Source of the DNA: Ligilactobacillus agilis DSM 20509
GTDB lineage: Bacteria; Bacillota; Bacilli; Lactobacillales; Lactobacillaceae
DNA: 39,033 nt
Reading direction: 5' to 3'
Assembly (NCBI RefSeq): GCF_001436215.1
Contig: NZ_AYYP01000008.1
Span: forward strand, 1 to 39,033
The notes beneath the pieces were generated by a model. The model saw only the letters and a list, made by a program, of their open reading frames with translations, did no database searches and had not been told where the DNA came from. Shown one piece after another: positions 18,265 through 27,060 of the stretch. Position 1 is the stretch's first letter, and every line of letters starts with the position of its first letter. The position numbers and the translations under genes are program-made.

Positions 18265-19140
18265 TTAGTTCTTAGCGGCTTCTTCTTGGGCTAGTAAGAG
18301 GCAACCAGTGATACCAGCATCGTCGCCAAGGGCAACGTGGACGATGTAATCGTCTAAATCAGGTGTCTTGAGGTAGCCGTTCATTTGTTCTGCAAAGGAC
18401 TTGCGAATCATTGGGAAGAGTTGATCTTGCTTGGAAACACCACCGCCAAAGATAATCTTTTCTGGTGAAAGAATGACCGTGTAGTCTACGCAGGCTTGAG
18501 CCAAGTAGTAGGCTTCGATTTCCCAATCCTTAGCGTCCTTCGGGATATCGAAGGCTTTGATTCCGCCGGCCCGACCTTCAACAGCTGGTCCAGCACAGAG
18601 TCCTTCTAGACAGTCATGGTGGTATGGACAGTTACCTTGGTAGGTGTCTTCCGGATGACGACGCATGATGATGTGGCCCATTTCTGGGTGGCCAAAACCT
18701 TCAAGGAGTTGGCCGTTAACAACGCCACCTCCACCAACACCGGTCCCAACTGTGAGGTAAATACAGCTGTTCTTGCCTTGGGCGGAGCCTTTCTTCAATT
18801 CCCCGTAAGCGGCAACGTTAACGTCAGTTGTCCAAACATAAGGAATGTCATAGTGGGCCTTCATATCGCCTAAGAAGTTGTAGTTAGCCCACCCCTTCTT
18901 AGGTGTCGTAGTGATATAGCCGTATGTATCTGATGAGCGGTTGACATCAATCGGGCCAAAGGAGCCAATTCCCATTGCTACCACGGGATTTTCGTCAAAG
19001 AATTTGAAAACTTCGGCCATCGTTTCAGCTGGCACGGTAGTTGGAATCTTAACGCGTTTCAAAATATTTAAATTTTCGTCACTAACTGCACAGACGAACT
19101 TTGTCCCGCCGGCTTCAATTGCTCCGTATAGTTTAGTCAT
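18265..19140 (-). CDS. ROK-family fructokinase
   Basis: Sugar kinase of the ROK family, 291 residues, most like the Gram-positive fructokinase (ScrK/FruK-type) branch that phosphorylates fructose with ATP in the cytoplasm. N-terminal phosphate loop: GAIEAGGTKFVCAVS. Central GTGVGGGGVVNG and LEGFGHPEMGHI. The ROK zinc site shows as His and Cys residues in GNCPYHHDCLEG. Catalytic Asp in TTDVNVAAYGE. The ATG has AAAGGAGG. A promoter candidate, TTTAAA-17-TAAAAT, lies about 50 nt upstream on the minus strand. No neighbouring sucrose or fructose transporter is present, so the in vivo sugar source is unclear; other hexoses such as mannose are possible. Confidence 0.9.
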   Translation of the reverse strand: MTKLYGAIEAGGTKFVCAVSDENLNILKRVKIPTTVPAETMAEVFKFFDENPVVAMGIGSFGPIDVNRSSDTYGYITTTPKKGWANYNFLGDMKAHYDIPYVWTTDVNVAAYGELKKGSAQGKNSCIYLTVGTGVGGGGVVNGQLLEGFGHPEMGHIIMRRHPEDTYQGNCPYHHDCLEGLCAGPAVEGRAGGIKAFDIPKDAKDWEIEAYYLAQACVDYTVILSPEKIIFGGGVSKQDQLFPMIRKSFAEQMNGYLKTPDLDDYIVHVALGDDAGITGCLLLAQEEAAKN

Positions 19141-19303
19141 GATAAATCCTCCTTTAGAGTAACCGTTTTCTTTATTTTACCTTATTCAAGTAGGAATTTA
19201 AAGCCCTTTTCTGAAATTTCTGCTAAACGTTTGACATGTTTTTTAATTTACAAAAATTAGGTATAATAAAAGCAACTTTAAACTATAAAAGAGGGATTTA
19301 TCT

Positions 19304-19687
19304 GTGAAAATCAAACGTATCGACCATATCGTTTTAACAGTTACTAACCTGTCTTCAGCTAGCCGCTTTTACCACGAAGTGTTTGACATGCCGGTCTTGG
19401 CTGAAACAGCTGAAAGCCACACTTTAAGGTGTGGTCACCAATTGATTGTCTTGCAAAAAGTCGACGCCAAAGCGGACTTAAAGGCAAGCCACCCAACTAG
19501 TGGCAGCGCCGATTTATGTATCGTTGCCGGCGACAAGATGGACGACATTGTTAACCACTTGAAGAGTTACTTCGTTAACATTGTGGCTGGCCCAAGCCAA
19601 ACTAGCGGTTCCGAAGGTAAGATGACCTCCGTATTTGTCCGCGATTACGACAACAATTTAATCGAAGTAGCTACCTACAAGGGCTAA
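19304..19687 (+). CDS. VOC superfamily (glyoxalase/dioxygenase-fold) protein
   Basis: A 127-residue single-domain protein of the vicinal oxygen chelate fold. The N terminus IKRIDHIVLTVTNLSSASRF holds the usual first metal His (DHIVLTV), and the C terminus VFVRDYDNNLIEVATYKG holds the usual Glu (NLIEV), with GHQLIVL in between. Members include glyoxalase I, fosfomycin and bleomycin resistance proteins and dioxygenases; sequence alone does not choose. It starts at GTG 19304 behind GAGGGA. A TATAAT lies at about 19261-19267; the upstream TTGACA is 25 bp away, too far for a normal pair. It is followed by a strong terminator. Confidence 0.88.
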   Translation: MKIKRIDHIVLTVTNLSSASRFYHEVFDMPVLAETAESHTLRCGHQLIVLQKVDAKADLKASHPTSGSADLCIVAGDKMDDIVNHLKSYFVNIVAGPSQTSGSEGKMTSVFVRDYDNNLIEVATYKG

Positions 19688-19696
19688 CTTTTACAC

Positions 19697-19728
19697 AAAG
19701 ACCCCGAGCTTTTTTGCTCGGGGTCTTT
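19697..19728. terminator. Bidirectional terminator between VOC gene and icd
   Basis: AAAGACCCCGAGC (19697-19709), T6 loop, GCTCGGGGTCTTT (19716-19728): 13 perfect base pairs between convergent genes. Confidence 0.93.
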
Positions 19729-19756
19729 CTTATTTTTATGGATATTGGCCTAGATA

Positions 19757-21031
19757 CTAGCTATTTTTTTGCAAAATTAACTCTGCTAAATACTGACCAA
19801 ACTCGCTAGTACTTAGCGTTGTGGCCTCTTTGAGCTTAGCAGCAAAATCAACTGTGACATGGTGACTAGCAATTGCTTCTGCTAGGGCCGATTCAATCAA
19901 GTCAGCTGCCTGGCTCCAACCTAGGTAGTCAAACATCAGCTTGCCGGACAAGATTAACGAAGTTGGATTTAGCTTGTTTTGGCCTGCAAATTGGGGGGCC
20001 GTCCCGTGAGTTGCTTCAAAGATAGCTTGACCCGTCTGGTAATTGATATTGGCTCCCGGGGCAATCCCGATGCCCCCAACTTGGGCAGCTAGGGCATCTG
20101 AAATGTAGTCCCCATTCAGGTTTAAGGTCGCAATGACATCAAAGTCACCCGGCCTTAGTAAGGCTTGTTGGAAGAAGTTATCACAGATTAGGTCGTTAAC
20201 AATTACCCTGCCAGCTGCTTGAGCTTGATTTAGGGCTTGCTTCGCCTGGGCTAGTCCTTCAACTTCCTTGATTTTGTTATATTCCATCTGACTAAAGATT
20301 TTATCCCCAAACTCCGAGGCAGCTTGGTAGCCCCAATTTCTAAAGGAGCCCTCCGTTTGCTTCATAATGTTGCCCTTATGGACCAAGGTTACTGTCTTTA
20401 AATCATGAGCTAAGGCGTAATTAATGGCCGCCTTAACCAAACGCTTGGTTCCCTGGCTAGAAACTGGTTTGATTGCAAACGAACTACTTTCAGGAAAGCG
20501 GACCTTAGCTAGTTGTCCCTGTTCCTTTAAAAAGGCCAATAATTTCTCAGTCGCTTTTGTATGGCTTGCAAACTCGATACCGGCATAGATGTCTTCCGTA
20601 TTCTCCCGGAAAACCACCATGTTAACTTGTTCCGGAGCTACTACTGGACTAGGCGTACCTTGGTAATATGTTACCGGCCGTAAACAGGTATATAAATCTA
20701 ATTCCTGGCGCAAGGTAACATTTAAAGACCGGTGTCCTTCTCCGACCGGAGTTTCTAGTGGTCCTTTAATTGCTACTAAGTGTTTTTTTAGCGCCGTGAG
20801 AGTTTCAGCAGGTAACCAACTACCGGTTTGCTGGTAGGCGCTCTTTCCTGCTAACAACTTATGCCAACTAACTTTTCTTTGACCCCCGTAAGCTTTTAGT
20901 ACGGCGGCATCAAAAACTGTTTGGGCGGCCGCAAAAATTTCTGGGCCAATCCCATCCCCACTAATGTAGGGAATAGTAGGATTAGCAGGTACCTCCAACT
21001 TCCCAGCTACCATTTTAATTGCTTCTGCCAT
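19757..21031 (-). CDS. icd: NADP-dependent isocitrate dehydrogenase
   Basis: Oxidative decarboxylation of isocitrate to 2-oxoglutarate, giving NADPH and the carbon skeleton of glutamate. 424 residues, as usual for the bacterial homodimeric enzyme. Motifs: ISGDGIGPEIF at the N terminus, VVFRENTEDIYAGIEF in the substrate region, HKGNIMKQTEGSFRNWGYQ, the Asp ligands in NDLICDN and LNGDYISDALAAQVGGIGIAP. The ATG overlaps the gltA stop as TAATG, so the genes are translationally coupled. It is the last gene of the acnA-gltA-icd operon. Confidence 0.96.
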   Translation of the reverse strand: MAEAIKMVAGKLEVPANPTIPYISGDGIGPEIFAAAQTVFDAAVLKAYGGQRKVSWHKLLAGKSAYQQTGSWLPAETLTALKKHLVAIKGPLETPVGEGHRSLNVTLRQELDLYTCLRPVTYYQGTPSPVVAPEQVNMVVFRENTEDIYAGIEFASHTKATEKLLAFLKEQGQLAKVRFPESSSFAIKPVSSQGTKRLVKAAINYALAHDLKTVTLVHKGNIMKQTEGSFRNWGYQAASEFGDKIFSQMEYNKIKEVEGLAQAKQALNQAQAAGRVIVNDLICDNFFQQALLRPGDFDVIATLNLNGDYISDALAAQVGGIGIAPGANINYQTGQAIFEATHGTAPQFAGQNKLNPTSLILSGKLMFDYLGWSQAADLIESALAEAIASHHVTVDFAAKLKEATTLSTSEFGQYLAELILQKNS

Positions 21032-22137
21032 TAAAACTCACTTCCAATCTGATAATGATCCTTAGCGTACTTGCGACCTTTAGGGCCAATATACTCAGAC
21101 GAGGGCCGAATCAAGCGCCCCGTTCGTTTTTGCTCCATGATATGAGCCAACCACCCCGCCGTCCGGCAAGCCGCAAAGATAACGGTAAAGAGATCCTTTT
21201 CTAATCCCAGGCAGTGGTAAATCAACGCGGTATAGTAGTCGACGTTAGGATGTAACCCCTTAGTCTTTAGTAAATAATCGGCAAGCGTTACTTGCAAATC
21301 GTAGTAAGACTCATTGCCCGTCTTTTGCGCTAACTTCCTAGCTAGTCCCTGTAAAATCTTAGCCCGGGGATCCCCATCCTTATAGATGCGGTGCCCAAAG
21401 CCCATTACCTTCTTGCCAGCCGCCAACCGCTGTTTGACGTAGGTAATAGGATCTAAGTGCGAGCCCTTAATTTCTTCTAGCATTGCAAAAACCTGCTCGT
21501 TAGCTCCACCATGAAGCGGTCCTTTCAAAGCACATACCGCCGCCGTCAGACAAGAATAATAGTCAGCCGCCGTTGAGGCTACCACCCGGGCACTAAAGGT
21601 CGAGGCGTTAAATTCGTGGTCGGCATGCAAAACCATCACGGTGTTAAATAACCGACTCAAAAATTCATCCGGTTTCTTGCCAGTTAGCATGTATAAGAAA
21701 TTATCTGCCAACCCCAACTTAAAATCAGGTTCAATCAGTGGTTCGTCTTGCCGAATCCTGACAATCGAGGCAATCACCGTTAGCATCTTGGCAAGAATTT
21801 TCGGTGGTTCGTCAAAAATCACGTCGTTGGTAGTCCCTAGTAAGGAGGTAGCCGTCCGCAAGATGCTCATCGGATGTTGTGGTTCCTTAGCAATGTAAAG
21901 CAAAAGCCGAATTGATTCTGCCGGCAAAACCATCTCTGAAACTAACTGCTTGCTAAAAGCCGCAAGTTCGCCCTTTTGCGGTAGGCGCGTGTGCCATAAC
22001 AAAAAGACTATCTCTTCATAAGAAGCCTGGGCTAACTCTTCAATTTCATAACCAGCGTAAACTAACTTGCCACCCGCAGTTGAACTAATTTCCGTTTGAT
22101 CAACCACTACTCCAGCTAAACCTTTTGGTAAGTCCAT
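21031..22137 (-). CDS. gltA: Citrate synthase
   Basis: Condenses acetyl-CoA with oxaloacetate to citrate. From ATG 22137 the protein is 368 residues, the length of the Gram-positive CitZ/CitA type; the start has AAAGGGG 8 nt upstream. A GTG at 22146, overlapping the acnA stop as GTGA, would add three residues and is the alternative. Motifs: LKGPLHGGANEQV and KVMGFGHRIYKDGDPRA with the active-site His residues, and SEYIGPKGRKY at the C terminus. It sits between aconitase and isocitrate dehydrogenase in one operon, so the three enzymes run from oxaloacetate to 2-oxoglutarate. Confidence 0.95.
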   Translation of the reverse strand: MDLPKGLAGVVVDQTEISSTAGGKLVYAGYEIEELAQASYEEIVFLLWHTRLPQKGELAAFSKQLVSEMVLPAESIRLLLYIAKEPQHPMSILRTATSLLGTTNDVIFDEPPKILAKMLTVIASIVRIRQDEPLIEPDFKLGLADNFLYMLTGKKPDEFLSRLFNTVMVLHADHEFNASTFSARVVASTAADYYSCLTAAVCALKGPLHGGANEQVFAMLEEIKGSHLDPITYVKQRLAAGKKVMGFGHRIYKDGDPRAKILQGLARKLAQKTGNESYYDLQVTLADYLLKTKGLHPNVDYYTALIYHCLGLEKDLFTVIFAACRTAGWLAHIMEQKRTGRLIRPSSEYIGPKGRKYAKDHYQIGSEF

Positions 22138-22142
22138 TTCAA

Positions 22143-24743
22143 TCACCCCTTTGCCATCTTAGTCGCCACTACCAATGGTAAGATTCCATCCGCGGCGTAA
22201 TATTTCTTATCAATCGGCGCGTCAAAACGCACTTTCACCTCAAACTCGACCCGCTTTTGCTCACCAGTTGCCACTACGCGGGCCAGTTTGTCGGCTAGCT
22301 CAATTTCAAAGGTTTCGCTGCCATCTAACCCTAGTGTTGCTGCCGTTTGGCCAGGGAGATATTCCAAAGGTAAAATTCCCATCATCACTAAGTTAGCCCG
22401 GTGAATCCGCTCAAAACTTTCCGCAATGACGGCCTTGACCCCCAGTAACTTAACTCCTTTTGCAGCCCAATCTCTGGAAGAGCCCATTCCATAATCCTTG
22501 CCGGCCAAGATAATTGTCCCTATTTTCTTGGCTTGGTATGCCATTGCAGCTTGGTAAATGGTGGTCTCTTCTCCGGTCAACCAGGACTTGGTAAACCCTC
22601 CTTGCTTAGTTGCCAACTGATTTTGCAAACGAATGTTAGCTAAGGTCCCACGAACCATCACCTCGTGATGCCCCCGTCTAGCCCCATAAGAATTAAAGTT
22701 AGCTGGGGCCACTCCGTTAGCCAACAAATACTGACCAGCCGGAGTCTGTTGACCAATAAAGCCCGCTGGAGAAATATGGTCGGTAGTTACCGTGTCTCCT
22801 AACTTAGCTAGAACCCGCAAGCCAGTTAGCTCTTTAGTTCCCGTTCCCGCAACCACAAATGGAGGTTGGGCAATATAAGTTGAAGTCGCATCGAAATCAT
22901 AGGTTTCACTGGCCTGTGCATCTAATTCATTCCAAGCTTCATTTTGCTTGAAAATATCGCGGTAATTAGCGGAAAATAGGGCTGGTTTTACGTAGGCCTG
23001 GATTAAGGCAGTGATTTTGCTAGCAGCTGGCCACAAATCTTGCAGGTAAACAGCTTGACCATTAGGGGTAGTACCAACTGGCTCCTTAGTTAGGTCAATG
23101 TCCATCGTTCCCGCTAAGGCATAGGCCACCACTAAGGGTGGAGAGGCTAGGTAAACATCCTTAACTAAGGGATTAACCCGGCCTTCGAAGTTACGGTTCC
23201 CACTTTCAACCGCACTAACAGGGTAAGGTCTTGCTTCCAAAGCCGCCTGCAAATCCGCTTGCAACTTACCTGAGTTTCCGATGCAGGTTGTACACCCATA
23301 ACCAACCACATTAAAGCCTAGTTGATCTAGATAAGTCTGAAGCCCGGTCGTCTTCAAATAAGCTGTCACTACCCGTGAACCAGGCGCTAGTGACGTTTTC
23401 ACATAAGCTGGCACCTTCAAACCTAACTCACAAGCCCGTTTAGCTAGCAAGCCCGCTGCCACTAACACTTCGGGGTTAGAGGTGTTAGTACAGCTGGTAA
23501 TCGCCGCTAAGGCTAAGGCACCAGGCCGTAATTTAACTGGATTTTTTTCGATTTCCAGCTGATAATCTGCTAAGTCATCGTATTGGCGGAAATTAGTACT
23601 TACTTGGTCTAAGCCGACCAAATCTTGGGGCCGTTTTGGTCCCGCTAGACTTGGCTTAACGGTCGCCAAATCTAGCTCAACTAGCTCCGAGTAAGTTGGG
23701 GTAACATCCGCCTGATAAAAGAGGTGGTTAGCTTTAGCATAATCTTCCACTAACTTAACTTGAGTCGCAGTTCGGTCAGTGAGCTTAAGGTAGGCTAAAG
23801 TCTGATCGTCAATCGGAAAAAAGCCACAGGTTGCCCCGTATTCGGGCGCCATGTTAGCAATCGTTGCCCGGTTGGCTAACGGCAAGCTCGCTAGGCCGGG
23901 ACCGAAAAATTCAACAAATTTTCCGACCACATTATGGGTCCGCAACAACTTGGTAATGGTTAAGGCCAAATCGGTTGCCGTCGCAAATTCAGCCAGTTTT
24001 CCTGTGAGTTTGACTCCCACTACTTTAGGCATTGGGAAGTAAGATTCCTGCCCCAGCATACTTGCTTCGGCTTCAATCCCACCAACACCCCAGCCTAATA
24101 CCCCTAAAGCGTTGACCATGGTCGTATGCGAGTCGGTTCCAACCAAGGTATCAGGAAAAGCTAGACCGGCGGTATCAGTTCTAATGACATCGGCCAAATA
24201 TTCAATGTTTACCTGGTGGATAATCCCGGTGTCAGGCGGAATGATGGTTAAATTTTCAAATGACTTTTGTGCCCACTTCAAAAAGTGATAGCGCTCTTGA
24301 TTACGTTCAAACTCCTTTTTGATATTATAGGCTAAGGCATGGTCGTTTCCTGCCATATCAACCTGAACGGAGTGGTCCACCACTAGGTGAACGGGGACAT
24401 CTGGATTAATCAAGCTTGGATTACCTTTCTGGCGCTTGACCTCTGCCCGCATCGCTGCTAAATCCACTAAGGCTGGAACGCCCGTTAAGTCTTGGAGAAT
24501 GACCCGTTCTGGCTTGTAAGCAATGTCTTGGTCGTGCTTTTGGTCCCAGTCACAAAAATGCTTTAAAAACGGAGCTAATTCTGGCTTACGCGCACTCTGA
24601 CGTAAAGTTAATTCTAATAAGACTCGCAGTGAGTAGGGAAGATTTGCAACAGCTTGCCCCTGCTCTTTTAAATACGCCCCAATGTCATAGTAACTATACT
24701 CTGCTTTGTTTGAGTTAAACCTGCGCAAATACTTCCCGCTCAT
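22143..24743 (-). CDS. acnA: Aconitate hydratase (AcnA/IRP type)
   Basis: [4Fe-4S] enzyme that converts citrate to isocitrate. 866 residues with the AcnA/IRP-type order: N-terminal LVVDHSVQVD and GTDSHTTMVNALGVLGWGVG, cluster cysteines in AITSCTNTSNPE and GYGCTTCIGNSG, and the C-terminal swivel domain with YGARRGHHEVMVRGT and AGKDYGMGSSRDWAAKG. AGGAGG precedes the ATG. It is the first gene of the operon with gltA and icd. Members of this family can bind RNA as apoproteins when iron is low; nothing here shows that. The substantial upstream gap holds inverted repeats that could be operators. Confidence 0.96.
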   Translation of the reverse strand: MSGKYLRRFNSNKAEYSYYDIGAYLKEQGQAVANLPYSLRVLLELTLRQSARKPELAPFLKHFCDWDQKHDQDIAYKPERVILQDLTGVPALVDLAAMRAEVKRQKGNPSLINPDVPVHLVVDHSVQVDMAGNDHALAYNIKKEFERNQERYHFLKWAQKSFENLTIIPPDTGIIHQVNIEYLADVIRTDTAGLAFPDTLVGTDSHTTMVNALGVLGWGVGGIEAEASMLGQESYFPMPKVVGVKLTGKLAEFATATDLALTITKLLRTHNVVGKFVEFFGPGLASLPLANRATIANMAPEYGATCGFFPIDDQTLAYLKLTDRTATQVKLVEDYAKANHLFYQADVTPTYSELVELDLATVKPSLAGPKRPQDLVGLDQVSTNFRQYDDLADYQLEIEKNPVKLRPGALALAAITSCTNTSNPEVLVAAGLLAKRACELGLKVPAYVKTSLAPGSRVVTAYLKTTGLQTYLDQLGFNVVGYGCTTCIGNSGKLQADLQAALEARPYPVSAVESGNRNFEGRVNPLVKDVYLASPPLVVAYALAGTMDIDLTKEPVGTTPNGQAVYLQDLWPAASKITALIQAYVKPALFSANYRDIFKQNEAWNELDAQASETYDFDATSTYIAQPPFVVAGTGTKELTGLRVLAKLGDTVTTDHISPAGFIGQQTPAGQYLLANGVAPANFNSYGARRGHHEVMVRGTLANIRLQNQLATKQGGFTKSWLTGEETTIYQAAMAYQAKKIGTIILAGKDYGMGSSRDWAAKGVKLLGVKAVIAESFERIHRANLVMMGILPLEYLPGQTAATLGLDGSETFEIELADKLARVVATGEQKRVEFEVKVRFDAPIDKKYYAADGILPLVVATKMAKG

Positions 24744-25044
24744 AAAAACATCCTCCTTCGTGATTTCTTCTTATTTTTTAATCATTCTATCATGTTATAA
24801 AAAATTACACTAATCACATTTGTGAATTTAATTACGGCAAGCTAACATTATTCTTGTTACTTTGTCTCATTCTAAATCCCCGGCCAACCTCCCAATATAT
24901 CAATAATTATCTAAGCTTTTTTCAATTTAATAAGTTAACATACCTGCGGAAATAAATTTCGCACAATTTAGTAACTCTTTTAGGTGTCAAGCTAATCGAA
25001 TTATAATTTAAAGTCAAAAAATTGCTTGACACCCGGTGTTTTTT
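24744..25044. other. Intergenic region upstream of acnA with two inverted repeats
   Basis: No gene is visible in these 300 bases. They contain a short palindrome TCACATTTGTGA (24814-24825) upstream of acnA and a longer inverted repeat, GGTGTCAAGC (24983-24992) and GCTTGACACC (25024-25033), separated by 31 AT-rich bases and centred about 41 bp apart, about four helical turns. These could be operator pairs for the TCA operon or a remnant of a small element. The acnA promoter itself is not clear; TAGAAT near 24782-24790 and TATAAC near 24795-24800 are -10 candidates without good -35 partners. Confidence 0.5.
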
Positions 25045-25090
25045 CAAAAAAAATTCCGCAAGCACGCGTCTTAACCGTGCTTGCGGAATT
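25045..25090 (-). terminator. Terminator after oleate hydratase
   Basis: AATTCCGCAAGCACG (25052-25066) pairs with CGTGCTTGCGGAATT (25076-25090): 15 bp, with a T run on the minus strand. Confidence 0.92.
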
Positions 25091-25104
25091 ATTAGCCTCT
25101 CAAC

Positions 25105-26883
25105 TTAAAGTAAATGTTCTTGGCGCATAAGCTCGCCTAACCAAGTCTTTTCTAATTTCTTTAGCAAGGCCTTCTTAACCGGCTTAGGCACCGGCAAGGC
25201 TAGGTCCATTTCTGCTAGGCCTCGCTTGTCGTTCATATAGTACATTGCCCGCATCAACTCACGAATATCATAGATTGAATTGAAGACTTCCGGCACACCC
25301 CGGTCAACATTTAGCAAGCTGTAAACTGCCTCCATCGCCGTTCTGACAGAATATTCAGTCGTAAAGACCGTATCCCGGCTTGGAGACTCAGCAAAGTTCC
25401 CAATAAAGGCCAGGTTAGCAGATCCTTCTGGAACAACTGCCGGCCGGTCGCCTTTCTTTCTAAGCATGAAGTAACTGGTAATAAATGGCATGTAAACAGG
25501 AACGGTTTGGATTGACTCTTCCTTGGCGTAGCTAGCAATTAGACTTTCCGGTACCCCTAAATGATAGAGCCACTCTTCTGTAATCTCTTTTCCAGAACAC
25601 TCGGTGATTTTCTTATTAATATAGTTTCCCTTAGTGTCTGAATACAGCCCGTAAATCCAAACGACAATCTCATTTTCCTTTTGGCCCTTAAAATGTGGTT
25701 GGCGGTGGATTGTCCAAGACAGCATCCAGTTAGAGTCCGTGACCGTGATAATTCCCCCAGTGTTAACCTTATGGGCATGGAGGTCGCGTTTGGTTAGCCG
25801 TTCAATGTAAGGCTCAATTTGGGGATTCCTAATTGTAGCCGTGGCAGAAACAAACCAACTTCTCTCTGGTAGATTTTGACAGAAGACATCTGGATTACCA
25901 AAGTCAGGGGATTGCTTAGCTAAGTTTTGCCATAAACGCCAGGAGCCACCTAACTCATGGGTTGGTGGAGCGGGAGTCTCATGGCTTCCATAAGTTGAGC
26001 TTTCTGTAATTGACCCATTGGTTACAAAGACAATGTCATCATCGGTTAAACTAATCGCTTCACTCTTCCCAGCCTTGGTTAGCTGCAGCTCCTTGGCGTG
26101 TTTTTGTCCTTCGGCTGTATCAACCACAACATTATCCACCTGGCAATCATAGTCAAACTGAACTTTATGGTCCTTAAGGTAGGCCAAGAGTGGCTTAGTC
26201 ATTGATTCGTATTGGTTATACTTGTTGAACTTTAAGGCCGTAAAGTCTGGCAAACCATCGATATGGTGGATAAAGCGCATCATATAGCGCCGCATTTCAA
26301 TCAAAGAGTGCCACTTTTCAAAGGCAAACATGGTTGCCCAGTAAGTCCAAAAGTTAGTTTCAAAGAAGTCGGCAGAAAACCAGTCTTCAATAGTCTTTCC
26401 TTCTAAATCATCTTCCGGAGTCAAGACTAGCTTTACTAATTCATTGGATAGCTTACCTAATTGATACTGACCGTCACTTGGAACTTGGTTACCCCGGTTG
26501 TAAATTAAGCGACAGTTAGAACTGTTAGGGTCGTCTTTATCTAACCAATAATATTCATCTAAGTAGGAAGCACCAGGGATTTCTAGCGACGGAATGGAAC
26601 TATACATATCCCACATACATTCAAAGTGATCTTCCATTTCACGACCACCCCGGACAACGTAACCTAATCCCGGCTTCAAGGCCCCGTCTAAGGAGCCACC
26701 GGCTACCGGCAATTCTTCCAAAATGTGAATATTTTCTCCAGGCATCTGTGCATCCCGCACCAAAAAGACGGCTGCAGACAAACCGGCTAAGCCCCCGCCG
26801 ACAATGTAGGCCCGCTTCTTCTCTACTCCTGCTGGTTTCTTAGGGCGTGCATGACCCTCGTAATTACCATTTGAATAATACAT
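25105..26883 (-). CDS. ohyA: Oleate hydratase (MCRA family)
   Basis: FAD-binding hydratase that adds water to cis-9 unsaturated fatty acids such as oleic acid, giving 10-hydroxystearate; it detoxifies fatty acids at the inner membrane face. 592 residues, the family length. N-terminal FAD motif RAYIVGGGLAGLSAAVFL, then HILEELPVAGGSLDGALKPG. The family block VRGGREMEDHFECMWDMYSS carries the conserved catalytic-region Glu. The C-terminal half has FTTEYSVRTAMEAVYSL. AAGGGGA precedes the ATG. It has its own promoter with a cre box and its own terminator, so it is monocistronic. Confidence 0.96.
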   Translation of the reverse strand: MYYSNGNYEGHARPKKPAGVEKKRAYIVGGGLAGLSAAVFLVRDAQMPGENIHILEELPVAGGSLDGALKPGLGYVVRGGREMEDHFECMWDMYSSIPSLEIPGASYLDEYYWLDKDDPNSSNCRLIYNRGNQVPSDGQYQLGKLSNELVKLVLTPEDDLEGKTIEDWFSADFFETNFWTYWATMFAFEKWHSLIEMRRYMMRFIHHIDGLPDFTALKFNKYNQYESMTKPLLAYLKDHKVQFDYDCQVDNVVVDTAEGQKHAKELQLTKAGKSEAISLTDDDIVFVTNGSITESSTYGSHETPAPPTHELGGSWRLWQNLAKQSPDFGNPDVFCQNLPERSWFVSATATIRNPQIEPYIERLTKRDLHAHKVNTGGIITVTDSNWMLSWTIHRQPHFKGQKENEIVVWIYGLYSDTKGNYINKKITECSGKEITEEWLYHLGVPESLIASYAKEESIQTVPVYMPFITSYFMLRKKGDRPAVVPEGSANLAFIGNFAESPSRDTVFTTEYSVRTAMEAVYSLLNVDRGVPEVFNSIYDIRELMRAMYYMNDKRGLAEMDLALPVPKPVKKALLKKLEKTWLGELMRQEHLL

Positions 26884-26942
26884 AAGAAAGTCCCCTTCCT
26901 AAACAACTATCTAATGCGACAGTCGTTTCATAATCTACCTCC

Positions 26943-26971
26943 ATTCTAGTGTTAGCGCTTACGTTAGTCAA
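26943..26971 (-). promoter_or_regulatory. Oleate hydratase promoter with cre-like box
   Basis: TTGACT (26966-26971) and TAGAAT (26943-26948), 17 bp apart on the minus strand. TGTTAGCGCTTACG (26950-26963) lies exactly in the spacer and fits the cre consensus at 12 of 14 positions, which would block polymerase binding. Confidence 0.65.
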
Positions 26972-27017
26972 TTTAAATTCACTAATTTACAACAGTCTTA
27001 AGCTTTTGACCGATTTT

Positions 27018-27053
27018 TAAAAAAAGCTAGCCCGCAAAAAGCCAGGCTAGCTT
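27018..27053 (-). terminator. Terminator after ecfT
   Basis: AAGCTAGCC (27024-27032) pairs with GGCTAGCTT (27045-27053); T run on the minus strand. Confidence 0.88.
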
Positions 27054-27060
27054 ATCATCA

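Noticed and set aside
19220-19303. TTGACA-TATAAT promoter for the VOC gene
   Set aside because: The two elements are 25 bp apart, too far for a normal sigma-A promoter.
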